Positions 34,810-44,082 of a DNA stretch of 64,000 nt are shown one piece after another. Location: contig CAVZBT010000010.1 of the NCBI GenBank assembly GCA_963773605.1, positions 372,001 to 436,000 of the forward strand, in the 5' to 3' direction. This stretch comes from CAVZBT01 sp963773605. Its GTDB lineage: Bacteria > Acidobacteriota > UBA6911. The notes beneath the pieces were generated by a model. It was given only the letters and a program-made list of their open reading frames with translations, was not told the origin of the DNA and did no database searches. Both the position numbers and the translations under genes were made by a program. Within the stretch, counting starts at the first letter, position 1. The number at the start of each line of letters is the position of its first letter.

Positions 34810-36456
34810 CTATGCACGGTCCGTGTGGCACAGCATCGCGATCAGGTGGCTGGCCTGGCCGCGGCTGATCTTTGGGGGAGGTTCGATGTGGGCACGGCGG
34901 ATTCGCTCGATCTGCTTTTCGGTGGCGGGCTGCCAGCGCCACGAGGCGCCCAGATCCACCAGTGCCAGCGCGTCCGGCAGCGCCTGCCTGACGTAATCCT
35001 CGGCGCGGGAGATTGCACCATCGAGTTCGGTTTCGGCGGCCACGACGCTGCCGTTGGCCTGCGGGTCGGGAGAGCGCAGCACGACTTCCCAGTTGTCGAG
35101 CAGCGTCGGTGCGCATGTCAGGAATTCTCCCCTTCCCAACCCCAGCCTGTACGAATTCCGTCCGACCGCGACCCACGCGAAATCCGCCCCGGCGAGTTCG
35201 TCCGGGAGGCGCAGCTGCAGGAGATCGACCCGCTGGCAGCGCAGCCGCAGATCGTCGAGGTCTGTCGCGATGTCGGTCCGGACCCAGGGCCGGTGAGTTT
35301 CGACCCACTCAATCGCCCGTTCGACCTCGGTGGTCGTCCGCCCCTTGAGGTTGAATCTCCCCGCGAGGCCGAAAAGCGACGCGAGCGTGACCAGATGATG
35401 CTTCATCGAATTGTCGACCATATCCACGACCGTCACGTCGCGCTTCCCGGCGAGAGGCCTCGTGCCGCGGCCGATCATTTGCGTGTACAGTAGGTTGGAC
35501 TTCGTAGGGCGCGCCAGGATGATGCCGTCCACCGCCGGTTCGTCGTATCCTTCGGTGAGCACCATGCAGTTCGTCAGAACCTGCAGGCGTCCGGACGAGA
35601 ACGCAGCCAGCATCTCTGCGCGTTCACCGAAAGGGGTATCGCCCGTGACGGCCGCAGCCGCGATGCCGTAGTGCGCGAAGGCGGCGGCGAGGTCGAGCGC
35701 GTGGGCGACGTCCACGCAAAACACCAGCGTCCGCCTGTCCGGGACCAGCTCGCGAAATGCCTTCACGACCAGGGCGTTGCGATCCTCGACGTTCACGGCC
35801 CGTGACAGCTGCGAGACGACGAAATCCCCCATGCGCGTTTTGACCCTGGAGAGATCCACGTCGGTCTCGACCCGGTACCCGGCCACGGGCGCGAGATAAC
35901 CCGCGGCCATCATCTCGGGGATCGTCCGCGAAAAGGAAATCTCGTCGAAGACGCCGTGCAGGCCTACGCCGTCGCTGCGCTTCGGCGTGGCGGTGAATCC
36001 GACGAGAAGCTTGCTGGAGCCGGGCTGATCCAGCCCGAGGTGGCCGATGATGCGGCCGTAGGTCTCCGCCGTCGCGTGGTGCGCCTCGTCGATCACTACG
36101 ATCGAGAACTGGCTGGGGTCGAGCCGGGTCAGACGCGCGGAACCGCTCCTCCCCAGCGTCGGGACCGAGGCGACCACCACATTGCTGGATTCGGATGCGG
36201 TCCGGCCCGCCTGCTCGATTTCCACCTGAAGCGCCGGATTGGCGGCAAGCAGCTTGTCGCGCGCCTGGTTGAGGAGTTCCGCGCGGTGCGCGAGGACGAG
36301 CATGCGCCGCTTCATCCGGAAGAACACGGGGAACTGAGAGAAGATTACTGTCTTGCCGGTACCGGTCGGCAGGCAGACTAGCTGGTGGCGGATCCCTGCC
36401 CTGTACCGGTCGAGGATGGATTCAAGGCACTCGAGCTGGTAGTCGCGCAGCTTCAT
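34810..36456 (-). CDS. Superfamily 2 DEAD/DEAH helicase
   Basis: 548 residues. Motifs in order: Q-like MKLRDYQLECLESIL, I PTGTGKTV, Ia LAHRAELLNQ, II DEAHH, III GFTATPKR, then the C-terminal RecA lobe with LVFCVDVAHA, VLTEGYDEP and VI QMIGRGTRP. This arrangement is that of type III restriction/RadD-like helicases. The last ~150 residues are an accessory domain without nuclease motifs. RadD-like repair or a general DNA unwinding role is possible; no restriction or defence partner lies next to it. Confidence 0.85.
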   Translation of the reverse strand: MKLRDYQLECLESILDRYRAGIRHQLVCLPTGTGKTVIFSQFPVFFRMKRRMLVLAHRAELLNQARDKLLAANPALQVEIEQAGRTASESSNVVVASVPTLGRSGSARLTRLDPSQFSIVVIDEAHHATAETYGRIIGHLGLDQPGSSKLLVGFTATPKRSDGVGLHGVFDEISFSRTIPEMMAAGYLAPVAGYRVETDVDLSRVKTRMGDFVVSQLSRAVNVEDRNALVVKAFRELVPDRRTLVFCVDVAHALDLAAAFAHYGIAAAAVTGDTPFGERAEMLAAFSSGRLQVLTNCMVLTEGYDEPAVDGIILARPTKSNLLYTQMIGRGTRPLAGKRDVTVVDMVDNSMKHHLVTLASLFGLAGRFNLKGRTTTEVERAIEWVETHRPWVRTDIATDLDDLRLRCQRVDLLQLRLPDELAGADFAWVAVGRNSYRLGLGRGEFLTCAPTLLDNWEVVLRSPDPQANGSVVAAETELDGAISRAEDYVRQALPDALALVDLGASWRWQPATEKQIERIRRAHIEPPPKISRGQASHLIAMLCHTDRA

Positions 36457-36643
36457 GGCCAGTATCTCAGGACGCGGATTTTCACGGATACTCGCGGATT
36501 ATCAATACTCCCACATGCCGAGGTTTTTTCTGGAGACGGATCTTAGCGGAATCCCGGAGATAAACCAACCAGGCGCAAACTACAAAATCGGTATATACGG
36601 AAAACGTGTTCACTTGAGATCCGCAAGTGGATAACCTGAACCT

Positions 36644-36800
36644 TTATCTTCGTCGGAGGATCGACGGGGCGAAGCCCGCGTCGCGGATCAGCTCAGCGGC
36701 CACGGCTTTACCGCTGTCGTCGTCGCCGCAGTACACCAAACTCGGCCGGGTGGCCCCGCGCCCGGCAGCGAGTCGAGGAGTATTTCGTCCGTACCGGCCG
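36644..36800 (-). pseudogene. NADP/F420-dependent oxidoreductase-like, C-terminal fragment
   Basis: The text RPSLVYCGDDDSGKAVAAEL followed by IRDAGFAP matches the conserved C-terminal segment of NADPH:F420 reductase-like NAD(P)-binding proteins (xxYCGDDxxAKxxVxxLIxDxGFxP). Upstream sequence in the same frame is unrelated and the protein ends abruptly in Arg residues. It is a remnant. Confidence 0.5.
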
Positions 36801-37249
36801 TTCACAGCATCGCAGTCGAGCCGATCGAGCAGTTGACGGATGATCGCCTTTGAACGGATCCAGACTGCTGCCTCGCGCCACGTGCACGATCCATTCAGGC
36901 ACGGGTTTGCCCGGTACTGCACGGTGATTTTGCGCGCCACTTGAAATTCGCGAGATCTCTCGCTTGACAGCTCTGGCCCATGGACCATCCGGTCCATCGT
37001 CGTTCATGTACTGAAGCCGACGCTGCGAATCTGCGGCACCCTGGTACCCGACCCAGTATGGATGTCGATCAAACGGGCCCTCTAGTGGCATGTAACGGTA
37101 GAAATGGTATTGGCAGCGTACCACGATCCAGAGCGCGAAAGGCGCGCGACAGGACAGCCCACGGCGAAGGCCTCGAAGCGGCCGCTGCCCTGGTTGGGGG
37201 CGGAGGATCACAAGTCACCAAGAACCGCCAAAGACATCGTCGGACCCTG

Positions 37250-37304
37250 ACCGCGGCGGCGCCTAGGCGCCGCCCACAAAGCGGCGTCGAGCCGCCGCAC
37301 TCCA
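37250..37304 (-). repeat. Family A palindromic repeat, short copy A1
   Basis: Read on the minus strand it starts TGGAGTGCGGCGGCTCGACG and continues CCGCTTTGTGGGCG, identical over 34 bases to the left end of copy A5 (57604). The inner part GGCGCCTAGGCGCC is itself palindromic. Intergenic, upstream of the cytochrome gene. Confidence 0.75.
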
Positions 37305-37506
37305 GAACTTCGGGAATCGCGCGAGGAAATTCTACCTGGTGATATGCCCCGGTATTAGGGGATATGACCAGATGGATCGGAGTATCTAATAGGCTCGGTG
37401 TTGGTGCGTCTAAGCCTCCAGACGGGTGCATGCGAGCTCACTTCCAGTTCTTCCAGAGGGCATTCGTCCGTCTTGAGGTTTCGAGTCTATTGGAGGACCG
37501 CATATA

Positions 37507-38820
37507 ATGAAACGCAAACGTACGTCAACGTTCCTCGTGGCCCCGGTTGCCGTGGTGATGTCGATGATCGCTCCAAGACTGAGCGCTCAGACCACGCTGG
37601 CATGGGACGCCACGAAGTATTTCCAATACAACATCGAGAGATTGGATCTCGATACTTCGATGAGTCCGTACAAATTGAAGATCATGTTTTCCGTATCGGA
37701 TCCCACAGGCACGCGAGGCTCGATAAAGGACGGCCGCGGCAGATATTTCTGGAACATCAAGAACGATGCGCCCTTTACGGCCGGAACTGCGAGCCGACTG
37801 GGAATTGACGTGGGATGGAATACGCTTGACTTCATCAACACCGGTGCAGCAAACGAAACCCTGACGCCGATCTTCCCTCAGGGCGCCGGGGCCGGGGCTG
37901 CATTCCCCATCCAGATCAATGCGCTGACGCTCTCCACACCTTGTGAGGCAAACAGTTGCCCCGGCATCGATCCTGCCGGCAGGTACCTGGTCACCACCTT
38001 TCTTCCGAGGCAAGCAGTCGGAACGGGAAGAACCGCGATTGAGGGGCATCCCGTCTGGCCGGTAAGTGTCAACGGCACCGCTGTGGTGGCCAGCGTACCC
38101 GTCAAGAACGTCTTCAAGGATTTTGCGATTTCAGACCCCACGGCTGTGACGCGGCGCCAGATTGCCGATATCAGCAAGTGCAAGCGGTGTCACACGGGGA
38201 CGCTCCGGGAAGGGAACATCATCCCCCGCCTGAGCCTGCACGGCGGCAACCGCACGGAGGAACTGGGCGTCTGCGTGATGTGTCACAATCCTAATCAAAC
38301 GGATATTCCCTATCGCACTTCGGGCAACGAGGAATCGATCGACTTCAAGAGGATGGTTCACGGGATCCATGCAGGCGGCGTGCGGACCAATCCGCTGGTG
38401 ATTATCGGAAGAAACGGCTCGGTCAATGACTTCAGCAGGGTTCGCTTCCCCGGTGAACTTCGTGACTGCCTGAAGTGCCACACTGACGTCGGCGGCAAAG
38501 GGACGTTCGAGCTGCCGCTCAAGACCAGCCTGGGCTCGACCATAAACACGCGCAGCGTCCTCTCTACGCCGGCGGCAAATGGATATGTGGATGTAGACCC
38601 TTCGGATGATTTGAAGATCACTCCGATCGCTGCCGTGTGTTCCGGTTGCCACGACAAGGCCGAGGTCAAGTCGCATATGGTAAGAATGGGGGCGTCCTTT
38701 GGCACACTGCAGTCCGCGATCAACGACGGCAAGGTCAGGGAGCGGTGTGCCGAATGCCATGGCCCGGGGAAGCCTAAGGACGTCCGGAGGGTCCACGAAG
38801 TGGGAGGCTCGGATCACTGA
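37507..38820 (+). CDS. Secreted pentaheme c-type cytochrome, OmcA/MtrC-like
   Basis: 437 residues with a signal peptide (APVAVVMSMIAPRLSAQ) and GGAGG ten bases before ATG. The N-terminal ~200 residues form a beta-rich domain with no heme motifs. The C-terminal half has five CxxCH sites: CKRCH, CVMCH, CLKCH, CSGCH, CAECH, plus candidate distal histidines (KRMVHGIHAGG, VRRVHE). The MVHGIH pattern is typical of OmcA/MtrC-family decaheme cytochromes, which have about twice as many hemes, so this is a half-size relative. It probably carries electrons at the cell surface or in the periplasm. Confidence 0.8.
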   Translation: MKRKRTSTFLVAPVAVVMSMIAPRLSAQTTLAWDATKYFQYNIERLDLDTSMSPYKLKIMFSVSDPTGTRGSIKDGRGRYFWNIKNDAPFTAGTASRLGIDVGWNTLDFINTGAANETLTPIFPQGAGAGAAFPIQINALTLSTPCEANSCPGIDPAGRYLVTTFLPRQAVGTGRTAIEGHPVWPVSVNGTAVVASVPVKNVFKDFAISDPTAVTRRQIADISKCKRCHTGTLREGNIIPRLSLHGGNRTEELGVCVMCHNPNQTDIPYRTSGNEESIDFKRMVHGIHAGGVRTNPLVIIGRNGSVNDFSRVRFPGELRDCLKCHTDVGGKGTFELPLKTSLGSTINTRSVLSTPAANGYVDVDPSDDLKITPIAAVCSGCHDKAEVKSHMVRMGASFGTLQSAINDGKVRERCAECHGPGKPKDVRRVHEVGGSDH

Positions 38821-38890
38821 ATGGATTCGAAAAAGAGCGTGACCCTCGTTCGTGCCGCGACAGGGTCGTAAGCCGGCCGCTCATGGATCT

Positions 38891-38923
38891 GAAGAGCTCA
38901 AAGCGAATGCCTTTGAGCTCTTC
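38891..38923. terminator. Bidirectional terminator-like hairpin
   Basis: GAAGAGCTCAAAG and CTTTGAGCTCTTC form a perfect 13-bp stem with a 7-base loop; GGATC/GATCC extend it outward. It sits between the convergent cytochrome (plus) and alcohol dehydrogenase (minus) genes. Confidence 0.75.
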
Positions 38924-39028
38924 ACGATCCACAATCAGCCGCGTGATGGAGCGGATCCTCGAATCATCGGGTTGGCTTCCGCTCCGTCTGTCGCCCGGAT
39001 CCTCACACATCGGCACCGGACGCGCGGC

Positions 39029-40054
39029 TCAGTTGACATCAATCATCACCTTCAGGGTCTTGTCGCCCATCGCTTCGATGTAGCGATAGGCGTCTGCATA
39101 TCGCTCGAGGGGGAAATGGCGGGTGATCAGGGCCTCCGTATTCACCGCGCGTTCGGCGATCCACTGCACGGCCTGTTGATAGTCCTCGTGCTTGTACATC
39201 AGCGAGCCCACCAGGTTCAGTTCCCGGTCCCCCACCGCCGCCATGTCCACCCGCGGGCGCTCGGCGAAGACCCCGAGGACCACAATCGTGCCACCTTTCC
39301 TCACGTTTTGGACGGCGTCGTCCAGGGCGGATTCCGAACCGGCCGCTTCGAAGGCCACATCGAAACCGCCCTCTGCCCGGAAGAACCTCCGAGCAGTGTC
39401 GGACAGCCTTTCGTTTGCTACGTTGCATACCGCGTCGACCCCGCAGACAAGCGCCTTCTCGAGGCGGAAGCTGCTGGGATCGGTCACGAGGACCTTCCTG
39501 GCTCCCCTGCATCGCGCCGCCTGTGCCACGAGGTTGCCGATGGTGCCGGCTCCCAGCACCACCACGTTGCGGTTGCCCAGGTTCCCGGCTCGGCCTGTGG
39601 AATGCGCGGCCACGGCCAGAGGTTCGACCAGCGCCCCCTGTTCGAAGGTGAGGCTCTCCGGCAGCGGGATGATCCTGTTCTGCGGGGCGACGAAGAGATC
39701 CTGTGCGCAACCCGGCGCCTGAAATCCCTCGACCTTCAGGTCGTTGCAGATGTGATAGTCACCCCTGCGACAGAGATCGCAGGCGCCACAGGCCACCTGT
39801 GGGCGGGCAGTGACTTTCATGCCCACATGGATGTCCGTGACCCCGGGGCCGACTGCCTCGACGGTGGCACTGTACTCGTGTCCCTGGACCACGGGGTAGG
39901 AAGTGAACGGGTGCTTTCCGTGCCACACGTGGATGTCCGAGCCGCAGACGCCGATGCGCCGCACCCGCACCAGAGCCTCCCCGGGTCCCGGCGGCGTCGG
40001 CGCCACCTCTCTCAACTCAATGGTTCCCGGGCGAATCATCACGGCTTGCCTCAT
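39029..40054 (-). CDS. Zinc-dependent medium-chain alcohol dehydrogenase (sorbitol/threonine dehydrogenase-like)
   Basis: 341 residues from ATG 40054, supported by GGAG five bases upstream. The catalytic zinc ligands are in IGVCGSDIHVW and VQGHEYSATVEAVG; the structural zinc loop is CGACDLCRRGDYHIC. The cofactor-binding motif VVLGAGTIGNLVAQ indicates NAD(H) binding. Members oxidise polyols, threonine or galactitol-type substrates; the exact one cannot be told. It is a single gene, not in an operon. Confidence 0.85.
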   Translation of the reverse strand: MRQAVMIRPGTIELREVAPTPPGPGEALVRVRRIGVCGSDIHVWHGKHPFTSYPVVQGHEYSATVEAVGPGVTDIHVGMKVTARPQVACGACDLCRRGDYHICNDLKVEGFQAPGCAQDLFVAPQNRIIPLPESLTFEQGALVEPLAVAAHSTGRAGNLGNRNVVVLGAGTIGNLVAQAARCRGARKVLVTDPSSFRLEKALVCGVDAVCNVANERLSDTARRFFRAEGGFDVAFEAAGSESALDDAVQNVRKGGTIVVLGVFAERPRVDMAAVGDRELNLVGSLMYKHEDYQQAVQWIAERAVNTEALITRHFPLERYADAYRYIEAMGDKTLKVMIDVN

Positions 40055-40458
40055 GGTGTCTCCGATCCAGGACTCAGAATGCTCGCGCGAACCTGCTGTT
40101 GGGACTGGTGCCAAGGCCTACGGTAACGCCGGCTCGACACGGATTCAAGGCCACGTCCGGCACAAGAACTCCAGGACTCGGGTGGGCCGCGGAAGCCCTT
40201 TGCGGAGGAACACCGCTCGCCAACCTGCGTGATGATTCTTGCCGTCTGTATGGAGTGCGGCGGCTCGACGCCGCTTTGGGGTCGGCGCCTGGGCGCCGAC
40301 CCTTCGCAACTGCCAATAGATCCAGTGAAACCGCGAAAGCGGTGCCGATCACCGCACTCCATAAGAAACGCTCGAATGAGCGGCGGCAGGACATGCAGGA
40401 TTGTGGCATTTCTTTGAGTTCTGATCCGGCGGTACAATGCATTCCGCTTCCACCTGGA
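40055..40458. other. Intergenic region holding repeat A2
   Basis: 404 bp between divergent genes. Apart from repeat A2 (40251-40361) nothing is recognised. A -10-like TACAAT at about 40433-40438 lies 20 bp before the sulfatase-fold gene start and may be its promoter. Confidence 0.5.
40251..40361 (+). repeat. Family A palindromic repeat, copy A2
   Basis: Starts TGGAGTGCGGCGGCTCGACG and ends CACCGCACTCCA. The interior includes the strong palindrome GTCGGCGCCTGGGCGCCGAC and a GCGAAAGCGGTGCC segment shared with A3. Confidence 0.75.
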
Positions 40459-42387
40459 ATGAGAATCACAGTGACCAAGACGATTCTGATACTGGCTTGC
40501 GCAGTGGCTGCCCTTTCACCGTCCCTGAACGCGGAGAATGTTCTCCTGGTCAGTGTCGACACCCTGCGGGCCGACCGCTTGAGCTGCTACGGCTACCGGG
40601 ACAACAAGACTCCCGCGATCGATCGATGGGCTGCGGAGGGCATCCGCTTCGAGGCCGCATACTCCGAGTACCCCTTGACGCTTCCAGCCCACTCGACGCT
40701 TTTGACGGGCACGTATCCCTCCAGCCATGGTGTGCGTGAGAATGTGGGATTTGCACTGGCAAACAGCGCGTTGACCCTCGCCGAAGTATTCCAGCGGAAC
40801 GGTTACGCCACGGCTGCATTCATCGGATCCTACGTACTGGCCTCGGAGTTCGGCGTTGCGCAGGGCTTTGAACATTTCGACCAGAGTTTCGGAGCGACGC
40901 TCGAAAAAGCGATCTCTGCAACCGCGCTCCGCCGCCCGGCCGAGGAGGTAGCGGACCGCTTCTTGCTGTGGCTCGAAAAGCACCGGGACCGCAGGTTTTT
41001 TGCCTTTGTCCACTTCTACGATCCCCACGCACCCTGTCGGAACGGCTATGACTCGGAGGTCTCGAGGGTGGACCGCAGCATCAAGAGGATCGATGAGGCG
41101 CTGAGGAGGTGGGATCTTGTCGACAAGACGCACATACTACTGGTGAGCGACCACGGGGAATCGCTCGGCGAGCACGGCGAGTCGGGCCACGGATTCTTCC
41201 TCTACGACTCCACCCTCCACGTGCCGCTGATCGTCAGGCCGGCATCGTCCGCGTTTGCGGTTTCGCAGCGGGTCGCGAAGACGGCGGTTTCGCTGGTGGA
41301 CGTGATGCCGACAGTACTTCAGATGGCAGGCCTCGGAGTTCCCGCGCAGTTGCAGGGAAGAAGCCTGCTACGGGCGCTGCTGGGCAAAGAGGCGCGCGAC
41401 GCGGGGGTGTACGCGGAAACGTATATCCCCGAACTGCACTTCGGCTGGAGTCCTCTGCGAAGCTTCCGGCTGGGACAGTACAAGTTCATCGATGCCCCGC
41501 GTCCGGAGCTTTACGACACGCACGCGGATCCGGGAGAAAAAACGAATCTGGCGCCTCGGAACCAGGCGCTCGCCGGCCAGCTTCGGGCACAGCTGGAGGA
41601 ATTCGCGGCGACCCGACAGGCTCGCAGCCGCGCCCGCACCACGGGCCCCGTCCTGGAGGCCAGCGAAAAACTGGCTGCCCTGGGATACGTGCGGCTGGGG
41701 GCGATGAGGCTGGGCAGTGCATTCGGCAAGGGCATCGATCCCAAGGACCGGGTAGGCGCGTTCGAGGGTTACCACGGTGTCCTCAATGACCTCGCGCGGC
41801 GCAACAGCTCCGAGGCGACATTCGCTCGTATCGAGGAAATCCGCAAACACGCTCCAGAACTGCGCTCCCTCGTCTTCCTCGAGGCGCAGGCCTTCGAAGC
41901 TCTCGGCCGGCTGGAGGACGCCGTGGCGAAATATCGTCAGGGGCTGACGGCGGAACCGGACAACGCCGTAGCCCGCGCCAGCCTGGCCGTGCTATTGATT
42001 CGGACGGGGAAAATGGACGATGCGCAACGGGAGTTGCAGCACGTTCTGGCAACCGATCCGGCAGACTACCGATCGCGCAGCAATCTCGCCGGCATCTATC
42101 GCACCAAGGGGAGAGTGGCCGCTGCGATGGGCGAGTTGAACGCGGCCCTGAAGACCCGACCGACGTATGCCGCGGGATGGCTCAATCTCGGGCAGCTTCA
42201 TCTTCTAACCAAGGACCTGGCCGGCGCTGAAAGCGCTCTTCGGAAAGCAGTGAGCATCGATCCGACCGACGCACGGGCGCAACACCTCTTTGCGCAGGTA
42301 CTGAAGGCTGCCGGCAAGCAGGTCGAGGCGGACACGCACATGCGCAAAGCCCTCGAACTGGATCCGAGCCTGTCACGCCGTCCGTGA
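40459..42387 (+). CDS. Sulfatase/alkaline-phosphatase-fold hydrolase with C-terminal TPRs; catalytic Cys replaced by Thr
   Basis: 642 residues from ATG 40459. A signal peptide (TKTILILACAVAALSPSLNA) precedes a sulfatase-type domain with metal ligands in VSVDTLRADRLSCYGY and LLVSDHGESLGEHGESGHG. The nucleophile region reads PLTLPAHSTLLTG: where sulfatases have Cys/Ser (for formylglycine) in CxPSR there is Thr, and the Arg is His. It is therefore more likely a phosphodiesterase/phosphotransferase (Thr nucleophile, as in LtaS) than a sulfatase. Residues from ~440 on form about four TPRs. This fused architecture is common in acidobacteria; no substrate is known. Confidence 0.8.
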   Translation: MRITVTKTILILACAVAALSPSLNAENVLLVSVDTLRADRLSCYGYRDNKTPAIDRWAAEGIRFEAAYSEYPLTLPAHSTLLTGTYPSSHGVRENVGFALANSALTLAEVFQRNGYATAAFIGSYVLASEFGVAQGFEHFDQSFGATLEKAISATALRRPAEEVADRFLLWLEKHRDRRFFAFVHFYDPHAPCRNGYDSEVSRVDRSIKRIDEALRRWDLVDKTHILLVSDHGESLGEHGESGHGFFLYDSTLHVPLIVRPASSAFAVSQRVAKTAVSLVDVMPTVLQMAGLGVPAQLQGRSLLRALLGKEARDAGVYAETYIPELHFGWSPLRSFRLGQYKFIDAPRPELYDTHADPGEKTNLAPRNQALAGQLRAQLEEFAATRQARSRARTTGPVLEASEKLAALGYVRLGAMRLGSAFGKGIDPKDRVGAFEGYHGVLNDLARRNSSEATFARIEEIRKHAPELRSLVFLEAQAFEALGRLEDAVAKYRQGLTAEPDNAVARASLAVLLIRTGKMDDAQRELQHVLATDPADYRSRSNLAGIYRTKGRVAAAMGELNAALKTRPTYAAGWLNLGQLHLLTKDLAGAESALRKAVSIDPTDARAQHLFAQVLKAAGKQVEADTHMRKALELDPSLSRRP

Positions 42388-42433
42388 TCAGGTGAACCGG
42401 CGGCCTTTCTCCGGTCGCCGGACTCGGAAGGGC

Positions 42434-42474
42434 AAGTGGGCCGCGGCGGCTCGACGCGGCCCGGGATCGTGCTC
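42434..42474 (-). repeat. Family B repeat, partial copy B1
   Basis: AAGTGGGCCGCGGCGGCTCG followed by ACGCGGCCCGGGATC: the reverse orientation of the right end seen in copies B2 and B3. Intergenic, after the sulfatase-fold gene. Confidence 0.65.
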
Positions 42475-42493
42475 AGCCGGTGGTTGCTCGTGG

Positions 42494-42676
42494 CTATTCG
42501 GCGGCGTTGGGTTCGCTGGTGTCCTGGTCGGGCGTGTCTGTTTCCGGCGGGTAGGGTGTGTCTTCTGAAGGCTTCTCCTGCCGGCGCGCCCGGCGCGCTT
42601 CGCGCTTCTCGAGGGCGCGCGCGGCCCGTTTCTGCTCTTTCTGCCGCTTCAGGAATGACGGTCTCTTGGTAGCCAT
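42494..42676 (-). CDS. Small basic protein with acidic tail, partner of the DEAD-box helicase gene
   Basis: 60 residues. AGGAGG stands five bases before the ATG, a textbook ribosome binding site. The N-terminal two thirds are highly basic and probably helical (FLKRQKEQKRAARALEKREA); the last third is acidic and proline-rich. It starts 10 bp after the DEAD-box helicase stop, so the two are surely co-transcribed. It may be an RNA-binding helper; similar short proteins next to RNA helicases are annotated only as hypothetical. Confidence 0.7.
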   Translation of the reverse strand: MATKRPSFLKRQKEQKRAARALEKREARRARRQEKPSEDTPYPPETDTPDQDTSEPNAAE

Positions 42677-42686
42677 GGTGTCCTCC

Positions 42687-43916
42687 TCACGAGTGTTGTG
42701 TCCGACGTGCCCGCTGCCGCCTGCCCGCGGCGCTCAATTGGAAGTGGCGTTGGCGGGGACGCGACGCGGGCGGCAGGAACGTCGCGGGACGGAGTCCCGC
42801 GGATTCGAAGCCGGGCAGGTGGCGCCGCTCGATGCGCGCGCCCAGCAACTTTTCGATCTGCTGCACGATCCCCTCGTCCGTTTGAGCGGTGAACGTGAAC
42901 GCTTCCCCGGTGTGGTGGGCGCGCCCCGTACGCCCGATCCGATGCGTGTACGCGTCGGCCGTGTCGGGCATGTCGAAGTTGATCACGTGCGATATTTCCG
43001 ATATGTCGATGCCGCGGGCGGCGATGTCGGTGGCGACCAGGATGTCGAAGCGCCCGTCGCGAAACCCGTCGATGGCCGCCTGCCGCCGGTTCTGTGTCAT
43101 GTTCCCCTGCAGCGCCGACACGCGGTAGCCGCTCTTCGAAAGGTTGGCCGCGAGATTATGCGCCCGGCGCTTCGTCCGCGTGAATACGAGCACCCGCCCC
43201 GCCGGCGTCCGGCTCAGCACCTCCAGCAGCAGTTTCGGCTTGAGGGCTTCCGACACCGGGTAGAGCGCGTGCGAGACCGTCTCGACCGGCGCCATCGCCC
43301 CGATCTGGACGTGGACGGGATCCTTGAGGATGTTGTTTGCCAGGCCCCGGATATCCGCGGGCATAGTCGCGGAGAAGAGCAGGGTCTGCCGCCGCGCCGG
43401 CACGTGCAGGAGGATGCGGCGGATGTCCGGAAGGAAGCCCATGTCGCACATCCGGTCGGCTTCGTCGAGCACCAGGACCTCGACGGACGAAAGGTCGATG
43501 TCGCCGCAGTCGACGTGATCGAGCAAGCGGCCCGGGCAGGCCACGACGATATCGACACCGCGGCGCAACGCGGTCAGCTGACCCCGCTTGCTCACGCCGC
43601 CGTAAATGGCGGCGCTTCGCACCCGGCTGCCCCGGCCGAGTTCCGCGGTCGCCTCGTGAATCTGCTGCGCCAATTCGCGCGTGGGGGCCACGATCAGGAC
43701 GCGGACGTGACGCGACGAGATCTGGCTCAGCCGCTGCAAGATCGGCAAAACGTAGGCTGCGGTCTTGCCGGTGCCGGTCTGCGCCAACCCGAGGCAATCA
43801 CGCCCCTGGAGTACGACCGGGATGGCCTGTGTTTGAATCGGAGTTGGTTTGGTATACCCGACCGCCCTGATCGCTGCCGAGATATTGGGGTCGAACGAAA
43901 ATTGATCGAAACTCAC
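42687..43916 (-). CDS. rhlE: DEAD-box ATP-dependent RNA helicase, RhlE-like
   Basis: 409 residues with a GTG start at 43916, chosen because the mature protein then begins VSFDQFSFDP as in RhlE, with GGGAG upstream. All motifs are present: Q TPIQTQAIP, I AQTGTGKT, Ia PTRELAQQ, II DEAD, III SATMP, V ATDIAARGID, VI HRIGRTGRA. The C-terminal tail is basic (RPRQRHFQLSAAGRRQRARR). It unwinds RNA in ribosome assembly or decay, often in the cold. Confidence 0.9.
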   Translation of the reverse strand: MSFDQFSFDPNISAAIRAVGYTKPTPIQTQAIPVVLQGRDCLGLAQTGTGKTAAYVLPILQRLSQISSRHVRVLIVAPTRELAQQIHEATAELGRGSRVRSAAIYGGVSKRGQLTALRRGVDIVVACPGRLLDHVDCGDIDLSSVEVLVLDEADRMCDMGFLPDIRRILLHVPARRQTLLFSATMPADIRGLANNILKDPVHVQIGAMAPVETVSHALYPVSEALKPKLLLEVLSRTPAGRVLVFTRTKRRAHNLAANLSKSGYRVSALQGNMTQNRRQAAIDGFRDGRFDILVATDIAARGIDISEISHVINFDMPDTADAYTHRIGRTGRAHHTGEAFTFTAQTDEGIVQQIEKLLGARIERRHLPGFESAGLRPATFLPPASRPRQRHFQLSAAGRRQRARRTQHS

Positions 43917-44082
43917 TAAGGCGTACTCCCTGACTCCATTGAGCCAAGTTGCACCCTTAGCCCCATGTTGGTTTAAACCTCGCTTCCCCGGTTCCAGTGC
44001 CGCCACAGGGCTCGCGAACGGGGTTAATTATATCAGTCCTTGGACCTTACTCCAAATTTACCTTCTCGCACCAGTGCGCCAT

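Larger units (their letters stand above)
36457..37506. other. Long intergenic region with gene fragments and a repeat
   Basis: 1050 bp. It holds an F420-reductase-like fragment (36644-36800) and a repeat of family A (37250-37304), listed separately. A minus-strand stretch at about 36990-37130 (GPFDRHPYWVGYQGAADSQ...) looks coding but is not recognised. The first 180 bp are AT-richer and show nothing. Confidence 0.5.

Noticed and set aside
34810..36456. Helicase as part of a restriction or defence island
   Set aside because: No methyltransferase, nuclease or other defence gene lies nearby; neighbours are an SGNH hydrolase and gene debris.
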